A DNA stretch of 64,000 bases, taken from the NCBI RefSeq assembly GCF_030848805.1, contig NC_092359.1, positions 17,449,579 to 17,513,578 of the forward strand, read 5' to 3'. This document shows positions 38,053 through 52,200 of the stretch, piece by piece. Under the pieces are notes generated by a model. The model did no database searches. It had not been told where the DNA came from and saw only the letters and a list, made by a program, of their open reading frames with translations. The translations under genes and the position numbers were made by a program. This DNA comes from Temnothorax longispinosus (Eukaryota; Arthropoda; Insecta; Hymenoptera; Formicidae). The stretch's first letter is position 1; every line of letters begins with the position of its first letter.

Positions 38053-41000
38053 TAATCCGATGGTAACTGAATTACGAAAGTAATTTCCGCTTCCGCGACG
38101 GTTAATTCCAGGTGATGCGACGCGCGAGTGAAGATCGTAATGATATCTCTCGATCGCGACATCGATATTTTCTGTTGTTGCTCTCATTATAATTCAGCAT
38201 CCATGCTTTCCGTCTGCATTCACGCGGAGACGATATGTTTGAAACAAATCACATTGTGTTTAAAAGATTGTTTGTACTGAACTGAAATTCTCTCGTTAAT
38301 TTTTTTTCTTTCCTTGTGTGAACCATCACACCATATCTGTTGCTTCACGATCATAATTATATTATTATCTGATCGATAATACGGTATACATTGCCAGTCT
38401 CTATTCATTCGTAAAACTGCTTTCATAGCGTTCGCTCGAAGTCGAGCGTAGGAGACGCGTTATTTCGCGATCGGTATCGGGATCGCGTTGGCATACGCGT
38501 ATGCGCTCTTATTGCGCAATCTACGAGCGGAAGAAAAGTACGGATCGATGGGAGAGCGGACACAATGACCGCGAGTGCAGCGTGCGAGCTCGCCCACGCG
38601 CGACGAGGTGCGACTTTTGAATGAATCGTCGCGTCGTGATGACTCATCGATCGCCGCGACGGGACCCGCGGCCGATAAATCGCGTTTCGAAATTAATTGC
38701 CGGTTCGTTCGAGCGCGAAGGGACACGCGAGGGGGGAGTACGCTTTCGACACGGCGCGGTCACGTTGTTATATTGAAATTCAGCGGCGCGTGTGTCGGCT
38801 TTATTGGGTCCTGCATTCCGAGCGCAATAAACCTTAATAGCTCGAAATCCACGCCCCGCTTTTACATACGAATCGACGCGAATCCCGTTTGTGTGTACGA
38901 TCGGAGTATACGTGGGTGCTATATTTGTAACAACGACCAGGGTTATTTTCCATCCAGTTCGAAATCTCGATGTGCTTCCCTTATTGTTAGATAAAGTCCA
39001 AATCTTCAATTGGAGCAAAAACTTAAAAAGTTGGATAAGTTATTATTATATTTTAAGGAGCGAGATTAATAATCTTGTTCAATCGTGTAAAATTAGACGT
39101 TCAGATGACCTATAATTTTGCTTGTACGCATACAGATCTGTTAGTGATGTTTTATTTCACAGTTTAAACATTAGGTATTGATTTTTATTACTCAGCTCAC
39201 TTTGCCTTCTGGTTTCTTATACGTAAATATTAACTGCAACAAACAGTTGGCAACCGACAAGTTGAGTATTAATAGCTAATATTGACACACAGCTACAAGT
39301 TATTTAATTATTTTTATTTATAAAAGTCTGAGTGATTGATTAATTATTTGAAAATAATTATTAAATCTAAAATTAAATTTAAAATTATTGAGGAATAAAA
39401 TTTATCTTTATTTTGATTGAAAAATGGCAATTAGAAATTGTGTAATTTTAATAAATCAAAAAATTGAGATATTTCTTGCGATTTGCTCTTACTTTATTTT
39501 TTATCTATTTTAATCACACAAATTTATTTCGCTCAGAAAAAATTGTAAAAATAATACTAATAATAATTAATATAATTTCTCTATAAATATCTTCTTACAA
39601 AACAGGAGAAAATTCTACCTTTCAAATAAGCGCTGGATTTAATTGTATAATAATCTGTCTATCTTAATTTGAAATGCAAAAAGCAGAAATTATACAGCAT
39701 ACATTTGTTTTAAGTAACGGATCATATATTGTAAAAATATATGCATCGAATAGATTATTCGAGTTGCGAATAATAATTGACAAATCGATCGAAGAGTAGG
39801 TATAAGTGCAATTACGAGTTTATGCGCGTGAACTCCACGCGATATTTGTTCAATTTTAATCGCCTGCAAAATGCAAAAAAAATGCATTTCTGCACAAATT
39901 TCGTGGATGCTTCATCATCAATATGAAATTTAATGTCGACCTCGCGGATCAAAGCGAGTCGTAATGTCAGCTCATTATCCTTACATTTATGTTACATTTG
40001 TATCAAATTGCGCGAGCGAAACGTCGAGCGGTGCGTCGCAGTGAACCGGTTTTAATATCGACCATAATCAACGTCGCCCCCATTGTCGCTCGCTTTAATT
40101 GAAATCGTAAATGGTAATTAAATTTTTCCGGCGGCGGTGGCCGCGGCGGATCGTTGAAATCCGGGAGGCAAAATACCGAGCGTGGTTTTACCAAGCCCGC
40201 CATTAAATTCGCGAGAATTTTGTGCATAAATTGCGCGCTCTATTGATCTCTGCCGCTGTGCGTGCATGCGCGCATAGGAATGTTTTCACGTTTAATTTCA
40301 AATCCTCTCGAATCGTCCCCTACGTTTCGCCGACACAATATCGGCGAGATGAATTCGTCGATCGATCGGGTACTTGTATTATTTTTTTTCCTGTGTTCCC
40401 GGGTGCGCCACATGTATGATTATTCTGAGAGAGTGAGGATTTTGTTAACCATATAACGGAGAGCCGTTACGCACACGCATACAGCGCGGGTGTGGGAATC
40501 GTACGGGCGAATAACGCGCTCGTTAAAATGATTTTGGTCCGTCTCGTAATTGTATTATTTGCGATCTGCGTGTCCGATACACGTCGATACCTCCGATGAT
40601 CGTATTGTGTGCAAGACAAAATCGAATCGGATCGTTCGGTTTCGGCGCTTTTTTCGGAAAAGCTCTCCGGGGAATCTCGTATTTAACTTCCAACAACGGT
40701 CGCTCCACTTTAACGAAATAAAATCCATTTGTATGCCAAATATACAACAATCGTTAACTTTTATGCGCGCCACCGAGATGTAACGAAGTGACGTTTTACC
40801 ATTCGTGCAGAGAGATTGTTCACGGGCGTGAATATATCGAATTTTTCACGATCTGACGATTAAATCACTGCAGCGCGCAAAAATAATTGCGCGAATGCGG
40901 TGGCGCTTACGATAATATCGTTAACCATGTTTTCGATAATACAATTTCGATTGTTACGACGCTGGCTATGTAGCAAGCTTTTATCCCCAAGATCGTTTTC

Positions 41001-41111
41001 ATGCCGAGATGCACTTCTCGCTTTTACGCGTTTGATGATAACGGCATTCGTTTTCTGCGTGCGAATCTTTTTCTCGTAATATCGATGCTGTCAGAATTGT
41101 AATTTTCTCGA

Positions 41112-41127
41112 TGATAGAATTCTATCA
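41112..41127. repeat. Perfect 16-bp palindrome
   Basis: TGATAGAATTCTATCA reads identically on both strands. It may be chance in AT-rich DNA or a binding site for a dimeric factor; no function can be assigned. Confidence 0.7.
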
Positions 41128-44100
41128 ATTACGATTTTGTTAAATTATAACGTGAGAAATTAGAAACGAAAATTCTAACGAATTTTAAAAGTGCCAATAA
41201 AATATAATGAAATTTAAATAAATTGAAAATATATTGAAATATTTTTTCGAGAACAAACACTAAAGCTCGATATTTGCCATACATTCATTATATTTTATAA
41301 TTTTTTTGATAATACGTTTCGAGATTATGAACAATCTTTTTGTACAGGTGACTTCAAACGAAGTGTTCTTTTTTATGTATAAGAAATCCCAACGTTGTGA
41401 CACAGCGTTTGTTAGATCATCGTTTGTAGATCGTCACTAACTGCCTGCACCACCGGGGGTTCGCATTTCCACGTGGCAGCCGACACACGGCACCGTAACG
41501 AATTTGTTTGTATAACACAGGTGGGTGGCGGTCCCCGGGTAATTAAGCAGCTACGTTCGTTCCGGTTTAAGCACGGCCGGCTCATTTTGCCCACTAGTTG
41601 CAGAAACTCTCGGATAATTATTGTTGTGAAACTTTCCGCTCTGCTCCGCATACGCTTGATTTCCTCTTTATCGCTCTAGGCGCGCGCGCACACGTATTTA
41701 TCTGAAATTCTCTTTGTCAGGGATATTGGATTTCCTGCGCTTTTCAGCATTATAAAGATACTTGGAAATCGCATTTCTAGATAAAAATAAAAAATAAATA
41801 CTCGGTTGAATTTCACGCGTAGTACACACACAGACAGTATATGTGAATATGAGATTAAATCATATTTAATCTCTGAAGAAACTCTCTCAATGGAATGAAC
41901 AATTTTTTAAATACAAACATGACAATTGAATTTTTTTTATTACGACTGTTGATGCAAGCAGTGTTGAAATGAAAGTTTTATACAGACATACGCTTTTTTC
42001 CAGCTGCTAGAAATTCTTGTTCAGGATTTCTGGTTTTATTTGAATATTCCAATCAGTGAGTAATATAAAACCTCGTATTAGAGAATGTCACGTGTTTGAA
42101 TAATTCGAATGAGCAGTCTCTTTTTGAACCACAAAATATTACGAGAGAAATGCAATTTTTACATGACGAATTTTTACAATTATTTTTTTGTTACATGTAC
42201 TTTCGAAGGTTCCATATTACTATAGCATCAAATTTAACTTCGGATGAAATAAATTACCTATCGCGAGTAGATCTCTTTTTCTGTGTTTGAGGAATGTAAG
42301 AAATATCGCGCTTCCAAACTTTACGATTTGTCGCGCGATCGCCAATCTCTCGACAAGGTTTATTTTTAAAGGATCGTAAAGATTCCTTATTCCGTAAACT
42401 GCTCGCTTCCGAGTTTCACTACCGCAAAGATGTTTTCACGGTGTACCATCATGGGACACCTTCATGTCGAGAATATTGATGACATTGACGTCGTTCCCGT
42501 AGAAACTACGTACATCTCACGATAGTACGATAGTGTTCCATAACTTCAAAATATCTTCCATGTTATTGCGTTGTGTCTTCCGAGTATCCAACCAGAGTTG
42601 ACGCGTCAATAATCTCTCTCAGCTACGAACTTACTTTTTATTTTAACGTAAACGAGTTTCGTGCGAAGAAAATACGTGCAGCGGAAAATGCGAGAATGCA
42701 GGTCGTTGACATCGCCACGGATGGGTCCTCTCGTTCTCTGCGAAAGATCTATTCCATGTTTCGAAAGGACTTATACTTCCGAAATACCGAGGCTCTTCGA
42801 TTTTGAGGATGTAGCTGTCTTCGGAGAGGAAAAACAAGGATTCAGTATAAAGATTTACCAGACTCGAACCTATCCGCTTTGTCTATATTCTTCGTACTTT
42901 GGAGTTCAGTCGAGCATAGTTACTTTTCTCGTCTCGAGATATACGGAGATGTACGCGATGCCGTGGACTTTCTTATCGCGATTCTTTAAAACATTTCTCC
43001 TTCTTCTTTTCTTTCATCGTCTTTTCCTTCCTCGTCTTCGTTTCGGGCATTTAACTGTCTTGGGTCTCCTTATTTTCTTTCGTTCACGGAAAACGTCCTC
43101 GAGGAATGCTGCATGTACTACGGTTTATTTTCTCCTTCGCGTTCCCTCACCTTCCGCGTACTTTGGTGAAAGTTTCTGCATTAGCAACTCGAACTCCTGT
43201 AAAGACAGCACGTGCCCGACGGCGTTGCAAAGCTTTTTCGATGCCGCACGAACAGTTCCGATGACTTTTCTCGTTAAGTCCCCCTCCCCTTGTTGCTCTC
43301 CGCCGGAATAGAACCTTCACGAAAGACCTGTCCGAACTAACCCAGAAAGATTTGTTAATTGCGACTAATAGGAGTGGTCTTTGTTTGAAGTTCTTGGCTT
43401 TTCTTGTAGGAAGCATTCGTGGAAAGCATTATTGTTCAAAAACGAGTCTTATGTCATTAAAATCGTATAATTTATCTATTTAAATATAAATTAACATTAT
43501 ACATTATTAGATATATATGACTCAGATCTTTAATATTTTCTTTGTTAAAATGCCAAGCAATTTCCGAAGATAATTTTCGATATAACATAACTTATTTTTT
43601 TCTGCCAAAATATCAAATAGAATTTTATCTTTCGCACGGAAAGGCAAAAGGTTCTTCCTCCTTCTCGAAAATTGTTCTCGCAAAAACCATGAATCATCGC
43701 CGTTTCTATATTTTATTAGCGTGCATTTTTTTTATTCTCCAGACACGAGCGTGAGACGGGAGGAGACACTCGTACTCGGATTAAATATCATTATTCTCCC
43801 GGCGCGGTAATAAAGTGCTCGTCTCGAAAGAAAGGAAACGGGGAAAAAGGGAGGTAGGCGAGAAAAAAAGGATGAGAGCGCCCAGTTGTTTTCCAGCAGT
43901 CTTCTTCCTCCTCGACGCGGCCTTGATTCTTCTCTCTTATTTAAGTAACGTTACGACTTGGAAGACGGATGAGCGAAATATCCATCTCCGTGGGGGAAAG
44001 ATTCTCGTTGAAAAGAACCAGCCGGAAAAAATATATGGCACGCGGAGAACAATTCGATTATATACGCGTCTACTCTCTCTCTAAAAAAAGAGAGACACTT

Positions 44101-44880
44101 TTCTTGATCGAAAATTTAAGCAGTTTGTTCAGGCTTCCGAACGAGCCACAAAGGTATCTTAATCGAAGTAGGGAATAAAGATTTATAGTCACTGATGGTT
44201 GTACGAACGCAAATTGTTTTAACACTTTTAAATGTCGATATTGGGATACATTATGCGACAAAGATATCGTGTAAATTTTTTTAGATTAAAGTAAGACAAA
44301 CAAATGAGATAATTTAAAAAAAAAAAAAGTTTTTTGTACTTTAAAAATTCTTGTTGAGAATAGAAGCGCTTTTTGGAACGATTCCCTTAATTATATGATC
44401 TCGATATAATAAATATTAAAATTACGTATATAATGAACAGTATAAATCGAAACATATTTTAATATATGAATCATAAGTATGATAAGTATTTTCTATTATT
44501 TGTGAATTAATTTTTTATCTTTATATTTAATCTTTAAGTGTAGGTACTACAAAACTTTACATAAGGTAAAAATTCCTACTTTGTATTTCAATTCTTATTA
44601 CTGACATTTGGAGCTCTCTTTAGCATTTTCCGTAGTCAAAATACGGTGTCATAAAAACGGCTATCTTTCTAAACGTTAAACTCACGCACGCATTCTCAGG
44701 GGACAATCGGTTTAAATGGCATCTACCGGTCGTGTGCACCGTTCGTTCCCCTTTCTACCTCCTCCTCCGGTTGCATAATGAGGCGAAAAAGCTGAAGGCT
44801 GGTCTCTCGTCGCAGCTGTCCGTCGCTGAATTCCAGCGTGCACGCACGCACGCCCCGTCCGTCTGCGTGAATCGAATAAG

Positions 44881-44960
44881 GGTGCGCAAACATGCAGGTG
44901 CAACCTGACGGAGGAGCGCATGGTGGTATCGCCAACCAGCAGGTGGTGCCTGCTGGACAG
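44881..44960 (+). other. Candidate exon (low confidence)
   Basis: The frame reads GCANMQVQPDGGAHGGIANQ then QVVPAGQ, unlike the simple-sequence frames around it: it is rich in Gly, Gln and Val as in disordered nuclear protein segments. An AG at 44879-44880 would give an exon in phase with exon 4. The acceptor context (CGAATAAG) is poor, and the donor CAG|GTACCA is weak. Alternatively the ATG at 44892, in the context CAAACATG, could start a separate transcript whose leader is the CpG-rich DNA at 44700-44890. The open frame continues to 45326 if not spliced. I do not recognise the protein. Confidence 0.25.
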
Positions 44961-45543
44961 GTACCACATTACTTTGAATCGCGAGATCTCAAGCTATCTC
45001 CTCGTCTTCAAGGTCTTCAAACTTTATCGCCTTTCGAGAAAAAATTACCCCTTTCTGCCCTATATGGTATTTACGGCTGTGTTGTTCCTATTAAAATTTT
45101 TGAAAATCGTAAAGCTATTCATTCGCATGGAACAGCAACATGGAAGAGTGCCAAACCAAGTAACTTGAGATATTTTTCTACTGTTATTAAGTGTGTATAT
45201 ATATTTAAAAATAGAAATCATCGTCTATTTTTAAAGAGCCAAACTGTTAATAGTGAAGATGTTTTAAGTTCGCCAAACATTCACGCTGTTAGACCTACCT
45301 TCTACCTATTTTTAATCTTATACTAAATTGATACTCATATATAAAGACGTATAGCTTTTACAATAATAAAAGAAGTTATTGATCAAATAATTGTAATGCC
45401 TACAATAAAATTTTAATTTCAACTCGATAGAAAAAAAATTTAAAGTTAATAAGAAAATTAGTAGATCATATTTCATAATAGTAGAGAAAAGTAAATAGGG
45501 TATAATACTTTTGTACTATTTTATTTACAGTTTTTCTATCAAA

Positions 45544-45557
45544 TTTACCATAATTTA
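45544..45557. repeat. Direct repeat, left copy (14 bp)
   Basis: TTTACCATAATTTA occurs here and again at 45885-45898, where it overlaps the right end of the transposon. The pair is either a chance AT-rich match or a sign that the insertion is more complex than a simple two-base target duplication. Confidence 0.6.
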
Positions 45558-45594
45558 AACAGAATAAATCACATTTACTTCGCCAATCAAATAA

Positions 45595-45888
45595 TAAACA
45601 GCAACGGAAGTATTAATCGACTCTATACTGGCCAATTATAATTGTCAGGACAATACGACCGTGATTTAATACAATTATCGTCAAGACGCTTTTTTAACCA
45701 AAGATTTGATACTTATATAATAAGCATCTCATATAATGATATATAAGTATCAAAGATTACATCAATTTATAAGGAACAAATCTTTAGTTAAAAAAGCGTC
45801 TTGACAATAATCGTACCAAATCATGGTCGTATTGTCGTGACAAATATAATTGGCCAGTAGAGTCGATTAATATTTTCGTTGCTGTTTA
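45595..45888. mobile_element. Non-autonomous inverted-repeat DNA transposon (MITE/foldback type)
   Basis: Two long inverted arms, 45597-45707 and 45778-45886, match when one is reverse-complemented, with about ten mismatches and one 2-base gap by eye. The ends read AACAGCAACG...CGTTGCTGTT and are flanked on both sides by TA, the target duplication typical of Tc1/mariner-type elements. The 70-bp centre holds a second nested inverted repeat (45705-45718 with 45741-45754). No coding capacity is present, so it would depend on a transposase elsewhere. Divergence of the arms suggests an old insertion. The family assignment rests on the TA flanks alone. Confidence 0.85.
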
Positions 45889-46243
45889 CCATAATTTACT
45901 TTAAAATTTCTGAATAATATGAGAATAAAAAATATCCACTCGATTATTCACCTTTAATCATTGTCAGAGATACGGACATATCTGTTCGCTAAAGAAATTC
46001 TTTTAAATCGACGTTTTCAAGAAGCGCTTGTTCTCAAGCATAAATTAAAAAACTATATACGCGAGCTTCAGTTTAGCTTTCGATAGCCTATTTTATTGCG
46101 ATTATATGGTCTCCCCTCTTCTCTCTCTCTCAATCGTTGCTATATAATTCGACGAGCTTGGAATTCCCACGCTTGTCCCGGAAAATCGATGTCCTGGCGC
46201 GATATAGCTCGCGATCGTGCGGCCCAAATTTGCACAGGTGGCC

Positions 46244-46283
46244 ATCCCGCCATGCGTGGTGCAACGGAATCGAAAGTGAGATT
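46244..46283 (+). other. Candidate micro-exon (very low confidence)
   Basis: TTTGCACAG precedes and GTGAGA follows a 40-nt stretch. Entering in phase 1, as exon 4 requires, it reads (G)GHPAMRGATESK and leaves phase 0. The pyrimidine tract is weak, the segment is short, and there is no known homology. It may be chance in a CpG-rich island. Confidence 0.12.
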
Positions 46284-49200
46284 GGCTCCGTTCTGCCTGG
46301 CCGAGCGCCAAGTCTCGCCGTCCATCGCCGTCTGCGCTCCGCTCTCCTCCTCTTGCCCCCCTCCTTGTCCCTGGAAGAGTGCACTAGCTTATGCTTTTGT
46401 TGCCATCGCGCCTCTCTCAACGCACTCAGACACGCGCGCGCAGAATTTCGTGCTATTTCCGTACATCCGGGTCTTGGTCCGACGGATATATCAGTAGCGG
46501 TGCACCTACGGCGTGAGCGATGGATCATTAGTGCGAGCTAACGAACTCGGAAATGTCGCTTAGGAGATGCTCACAGGTCGATACTTGATCCAGATGTTTC
46601 GATTGACGCTGGGATTTCGTTCCTCTCCGGTACAAAAATATTGTCAATATGTATCGGACATCAGTTGTAATTTAAATCCATGAATTTTTGCAGCGTAGTA
46701 TTGATTGTTGCATTTGGAACATTTTCCGAATTCTTAAGCGTTGCACGCGTTTTAATTTATCATGAATGTGATATATTATTTTAACAGAAATAGTAAATAA
46801 TTTTTTTAATTGCGTTACATGCCAATATTACATTTGGAATTCGATGCATGCGTAATACTCTCTCGCAGATCGTTCCCGTTTGTTTTTGCACATCGCAGCG
46901 TGTTCTCCGTTTGCATTTTGTTACTATCTCTCGCAAGTTTCAAGGCGATCGACCTTCGAATGGACGTATGAAAATAATTGTTCGGCCCCGGGCATGTGCG
47001 AAAGGAGATTATTTATTGAGATCTTGTATTTTATAAGGTGAGGAGAGCCGAGGATAACGAAAAGCAGAGAGCAAACTCTGATGAGCGATATGATGCGAAA
47101 CATATAAATCTCTCTGTGTTCTCGTTTCGCAATTTCTTCTTCGTTTTTCTTTAAGAGCGCGATTATCAGCAAAAATAAGTAAAATATAAAAAATAACTTA
47201 ACGATTTTGTAATTTTTTTTTAAGTTAGAAACAATTTTTAAATCCAAAATTATTTACGTATCTGCTTATTTAATCAGACTCAGACTTATATTATAACTAA
47301 ATAATTAATTTAAGAATTACCAATATATTCTTATAACTATAACTTTATTTATTTTATTTAACAGTTTACAATTAGTAACAGCGAATTATTCGTCGTGAAT
47401 TAAACGTAGCGCTCAGAAGCTCAGATTAGAAATGATTTAACCACATTGATTACTCATGAATGTATAATATTATAAGGAGAAACTTTATTTTTGCAAATTT
47501 ATTTCTTGAGGATTTGTGTCGCTTCGGTGACGACATTAATCGAAATATAATAAAAAATAACTAGATATTTAATCGATTACGTCACAAAAACTATGTAGAA
47601 TTTTACTCTTTTTAAATTATACTGTATACTATCTTACATAAGATGAAATTTTCGATATGAGAATAAATTCCATTTGCATACAATTCGCTTTCTTCGAACT
47701 TCAAAAAGCGACTGTGACAACTCAATTTGCAATCTTCATTTTCTGTGTACGATTCGCAAATGGCTTGGCAATCCGACGCGCGGTAAATTCTAGCTAACGC
47801 GATTCGACGCGACTTTTACATTGTCGAGCATCGTGAAATCGTTCAGCCTGCAAAAGGGCAGGGCCAGTCCCTTTGGGAGTTGCGCGTAGCCAGCTAATAG
47901 GTATCTTTTGTATTCGATAACAGTTATCGAGCGAACGGACGAGCGAATCTCTCTTGTGTCCCTCGGCGGGGCGCGATCATAAGTCATTATGTCATTAACG
48001 AGCACATCGTCGCCCGCTTAAACTATAGCTACGAACACGTACACGCACGTACATATTATATGCACGCGGTGCCAGGCGACGACGCGCGACTGCGGCACGC
48101 CCATCCTCTTCGCATCGACGACTCGTCAGAATCATCGACTATAACTATACCTGGAGTCGACTCTGGTCCTGTTCCATCATCATCATGTCGTTCACCGAAT
48201 GCTGTGCCCGAACATTCTCTGTGTAGCGTATATATAAATTGAGAAAAATAACTCTTATTTATGAACATTTAGAAGTTGGAGAGTAACTTTGGAAATCGGT
48301 AGAGTTTGACTAATTAAGTTTTACGAGAATAAATTGATAAAAAAAAAACTTTATGTTTGAGTTTATCTAAAGTAATATTGTATAAACAAAGATTTAGTCT
48401 GTATAAATTAATTATCGAAATATCTAACATTGAAAATTACAAATTTATTGCAATTTTTCACATTAAGGTAGGAATTTTAAATTAATTCAAACCAGATCTT
48501 TTTCTCTCTTCACTTTCTGAAGACAGTGTTTCATTACACTGATTGCTGGTATGGAAGGTATATAATAACGGTGTGGCATTTAATGCGCTCGCGAGTCATT
48601 GTGCCGAATCGAATAGCGTTTTTCCGCTCGTAGCGATAATTATACCACGGCTCGGTTTGTAATTAACTCCTCAGGCAAATATTTTCTGCGCGAACTATAT
48701 TTCCAGATTTTTCTGCCGATAGTGAAATCGGTAACCGCTACGTAATTTTCTTTCGCGGTTAGAAGAGGCTCGAATTTCGTATTTATGAGTTGAAAGCTTG
48801 ATCTATTTATTTCCAGTCAACGAGCTAACTCCGTACGAAAGGGATCGTATGAAGTGTGAGCACGGTATATTTCATAAAATATCCCGGCATAATATATACA
48901 CATATAAATCTTTGCAGAAATTATTTTTTAAATCGGGCGGACGAAAGGAACAAAAAAGTACTCGCTGTCAAATATCTCAAATGCTTCGACGTTTAAATTG
49001 AAAACTAGCTCAGCTCTTACCAGCGCGCTTTTAATTTCACGTCCGGATAAAATTCCCTCACATAAAATATTCAGAGTAGTTAGATTTCGACGAATTTATT
49101 TTCCGCGTGCGCACATTGAATTCGTAGTTGATTGTAGGTTTCATTCGACTGTTTTTCATTTTGTTTCATTTCTGAGGCGCTGTATAGGAAATCCAAATTT

Positions 49201-52200
49201 CCATTTGAAAAATAGTTTGCTAATCAAATAGCGAACAATGACACGCGGTAAATGAACATTAAAAGAAACGAATATACGTACCGTTCTACTCTCGTTGCGT
49301 TCAATTTTAATGGTTGTTTTTTTCATTATTGATAATTTTAATGATACATTTTTACAGCTATTTATAATTTTCGACAAATTAAAAATCCTTTAGTATAGAG
49401 AAACATGAATAAAAATTGAAGACGTTTAGATGGAATAAAGTTTTGCTTGAATTTAAATGAAGATTCTGTTATACCTATTTACTTGTTAAAGAATTTATCA
49501 TCATCATAAACGAAGTAAAATAATTCTACCAAGTGTTTCCGTCTCAAAATTAAAAAGCAAGATAACTCTCTCGCATTGCCCTTGTCTGGATCTACTTTTA
49601 AGAGCGATCCTGTTTTCTCGGTTTTAACTAACAGAGCTCAAGTAAGACGGCGAGAAGAAACGCGAAAAGATTCGAGGGATTAAGCGACATTTTGTTTTAA
49701 TTAAGGCTTCCGGGCGTAGTAATACATTTTTAGTACTTTAATCAAGCCGCGCGGCGGGCCAGCAGTAAAATCGTAAGTGGCGTTTTATTTATCCCGACGT
49801 AAAATAAGGGAGATGCACGCGCATGGGGGCGTCCGTCCTTCTCTCTTAATCAAGCCATTGTACGAGAGAGTGCGATACATATAAATATATTTTTCTTCAT
49901 TTTAATCAACAAACATTAATACGATATGTAAAAATGTGAGCGGAAGTTTATGGCGCCTCGTTAGAAGAGCCAGCTTCCGCGCGCGCGTTTGCAAAGTCAC
50001 TCTCCCTCCCGTTAAAAGTAAACCGGAAATCCTGGTAATATAAGTAACAAGTAATTAATTCGATATCAGAGCGCGCTATTCTTGTGGTAATCTCGCGCTC
50101 GTTCACATTGTTCCGAGCCGCCTCCAACACTCGTCCCACGTTCACGGTCTACCCTTCCTCTGCTTCTACGTTTCTCTCTCGCGCGCCTGTAACGTATATA
50201 CATTCGCATGTGCATTTTCCGCCGCATATAATCGCCGTTCTTTTTCCCTCGCCGAGGTCGTGAATTACAAATCGTCAGTAATTTAACCCTTTATATACCA
50301 CGCCCGAGATATCTCGCTAACGTGCTCATTTGCGTTGTTCTTTCCGCATTAGACCTTGTCAGAGGCTAAAGAATTACTTCCTATATTATACTTTATTCTG
50401 CAATTCAAGGAAAAACTGCCCAAGCAGGAGACGTTGCGCTTTGCCTTTATTTACGTTCCTATATTACAATAATTCAACAAATTAATACCAGAGGAAATAT
50501 CGGAATCTATATATAGTTCGGCGTATAGATAGGAGATTACTTGGTCGAGAACAGACTCTCTCCGTTTCTTATTCTCGCACATGTAGAATCATCGCGTATA
50601 CGTGGGCATTCGCGAAAGGCCATTGTAATTGCCTAGATCGACGTGAGTCAGCTCGATCGCAACCGATTGTGTCCGCGAGGCGAGGAGCGGCGGTGTGGTC
50701 ATTCTCTTGCGACGAACGCTCGATTTCACGCGCGATAAAGAGAGGTGACGCGGTAAAACGTCAGACGCGCCATGGATGGATGAACTTTCGTTCTCTTCCT
50801 CGATCGTAAGCGACGGGGAATGTGGGTTCCGGTAAGCCATGAAATGGAAAACGGCGCGAGTTTATTTACTGACGCTATTACGTGAGTTATTGGTATTATC
50901 GCGCTTATTCGGACTTTGTGGATATGCAGAGAAACATTCTTGTCTACGTATTGCTTATCAGATTAACTCGGCTGCGACAAGAAACGAAGATACTTTATTA
51001 TCTTATATAATTATAATTAACGAATCGGAGCTATTTTGCGCGTAACGGGTCTAATTGCCATCGTCTTTACGATCCTCGGTAGAAATAGAAGGACGGGATA
51101 TTATTTTAGCTTGAATAATCCTGATAAAATCGGATTTGTCATGATTTATAACGTGACGCACCGCAAATGGACCAATTATTATTTAACCATTAAGTTTTGT
51201 AATTTAATATTGGTCCGAGGAGGAATTTAACTTGTCAAGATTGAGAACAAGAGTAACTTAAATGAAGTTTCCGAAAGCTACGTCGCGAAGCGCGTCAAAG
51301 ATCGCGTTTGATATTTTGCATTGTTGTTTCGCGCAACGAGTTTTTGCTTTATCTAATCCTTATCGATTTTGAACTTCGTTCCGTCGCGCCAGACGCGCCA
51401 AGTTCTCAGACGCGCTTCTACGAAAGTTTCGCGTCGCTCTTCCGCTCCGCGGAAAAGTTTCTCAAAGACCTCGTGGACCGTTCGTCACGACAACGCCGGC
51501 GTTGTCGTCGGTATTTCGCTTCACTTTCCAGTTCTAGGAGTAGAGCGCCAGGAGTGCAGCGCCGGAGACCTTAATTACTCGGTCGCGTTGTCAGTCGTAT
51601 TTAGCGGGACGAGAGACGAGACGAGACGCGACGCGACCAGCGCGGTATGTCTCTCGCTAACAAGCGACCGTCTGTTTGCGTTACGTGATACGGAATTACA
51701 TGCTCGTATTTCCGCGACGGACATCTCGCAACGGCCGGCAGCAATGGCAAACGGGAGTACAATCGTCGCGGTCTCCCAGAGCGATGAATTTCCGTCAACT
51801 TTGCGGGGCGGTCTCCGCGACAATTCTCACTCTCATTCACCCAGCATCGCCGTAAACACGCGGCGTCGCGCGTATGCGCGCGCCCCTCCCGTCAAAGTGC
51901 TCCGTGGAATTAATTAATTTCCGCGCGGCGGGCTTCGTTCCGCTGAGAATAATTCTGTGTGCGCCAAGCACAAAGGACCGTTTTCGCTGCTGTCGAAAAT
52001 TAAATAAGACATCGCCGAGTTCCGTTTTGTTCCGACCGGCCACAATAGCTACATTGTGGCTTGCGCGACACGATGTGTACGGCTGTACATTAGTCGTTTA
52101 CCGCGACGCGCATTATTATTACCCGTGTGTCCCCATCAGTCACGGGCTTTGGTTTTCGCGCTGAGAACATGAAGGACGATTAATCTGCGTCAATTAGGAA

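Larger units (their letters stand above)
29539..44880 (+). other. Intron after exon 4, first part, no gene recognised
   Basis: The donor is perfect, but the matching acceptor could not be assigned with confidence. The stretch alternates AT-rich DNA (30830-31140, 32100-32260, 32580-33900, 39120-39700) with CpG-rich patches (30000-30700, 36200-36900, 37400-38000, 38430-38900). Open frames in the CpG-rich patches occur in several phases and on both strands. It includes simple repeats at 30518, 31446 and 31911, a hairpin at 38014-38052 and a 16-bp palindrome at 41112-41127. Confidence 0.65.

Noticed and set aside
42661..43311. 216-codon plus-strand open frame
   Set aside because: The middle is a Phe/Leu/Arg-rich translation of a pyrimidine-rich tract; no domain, and no splice or start context.
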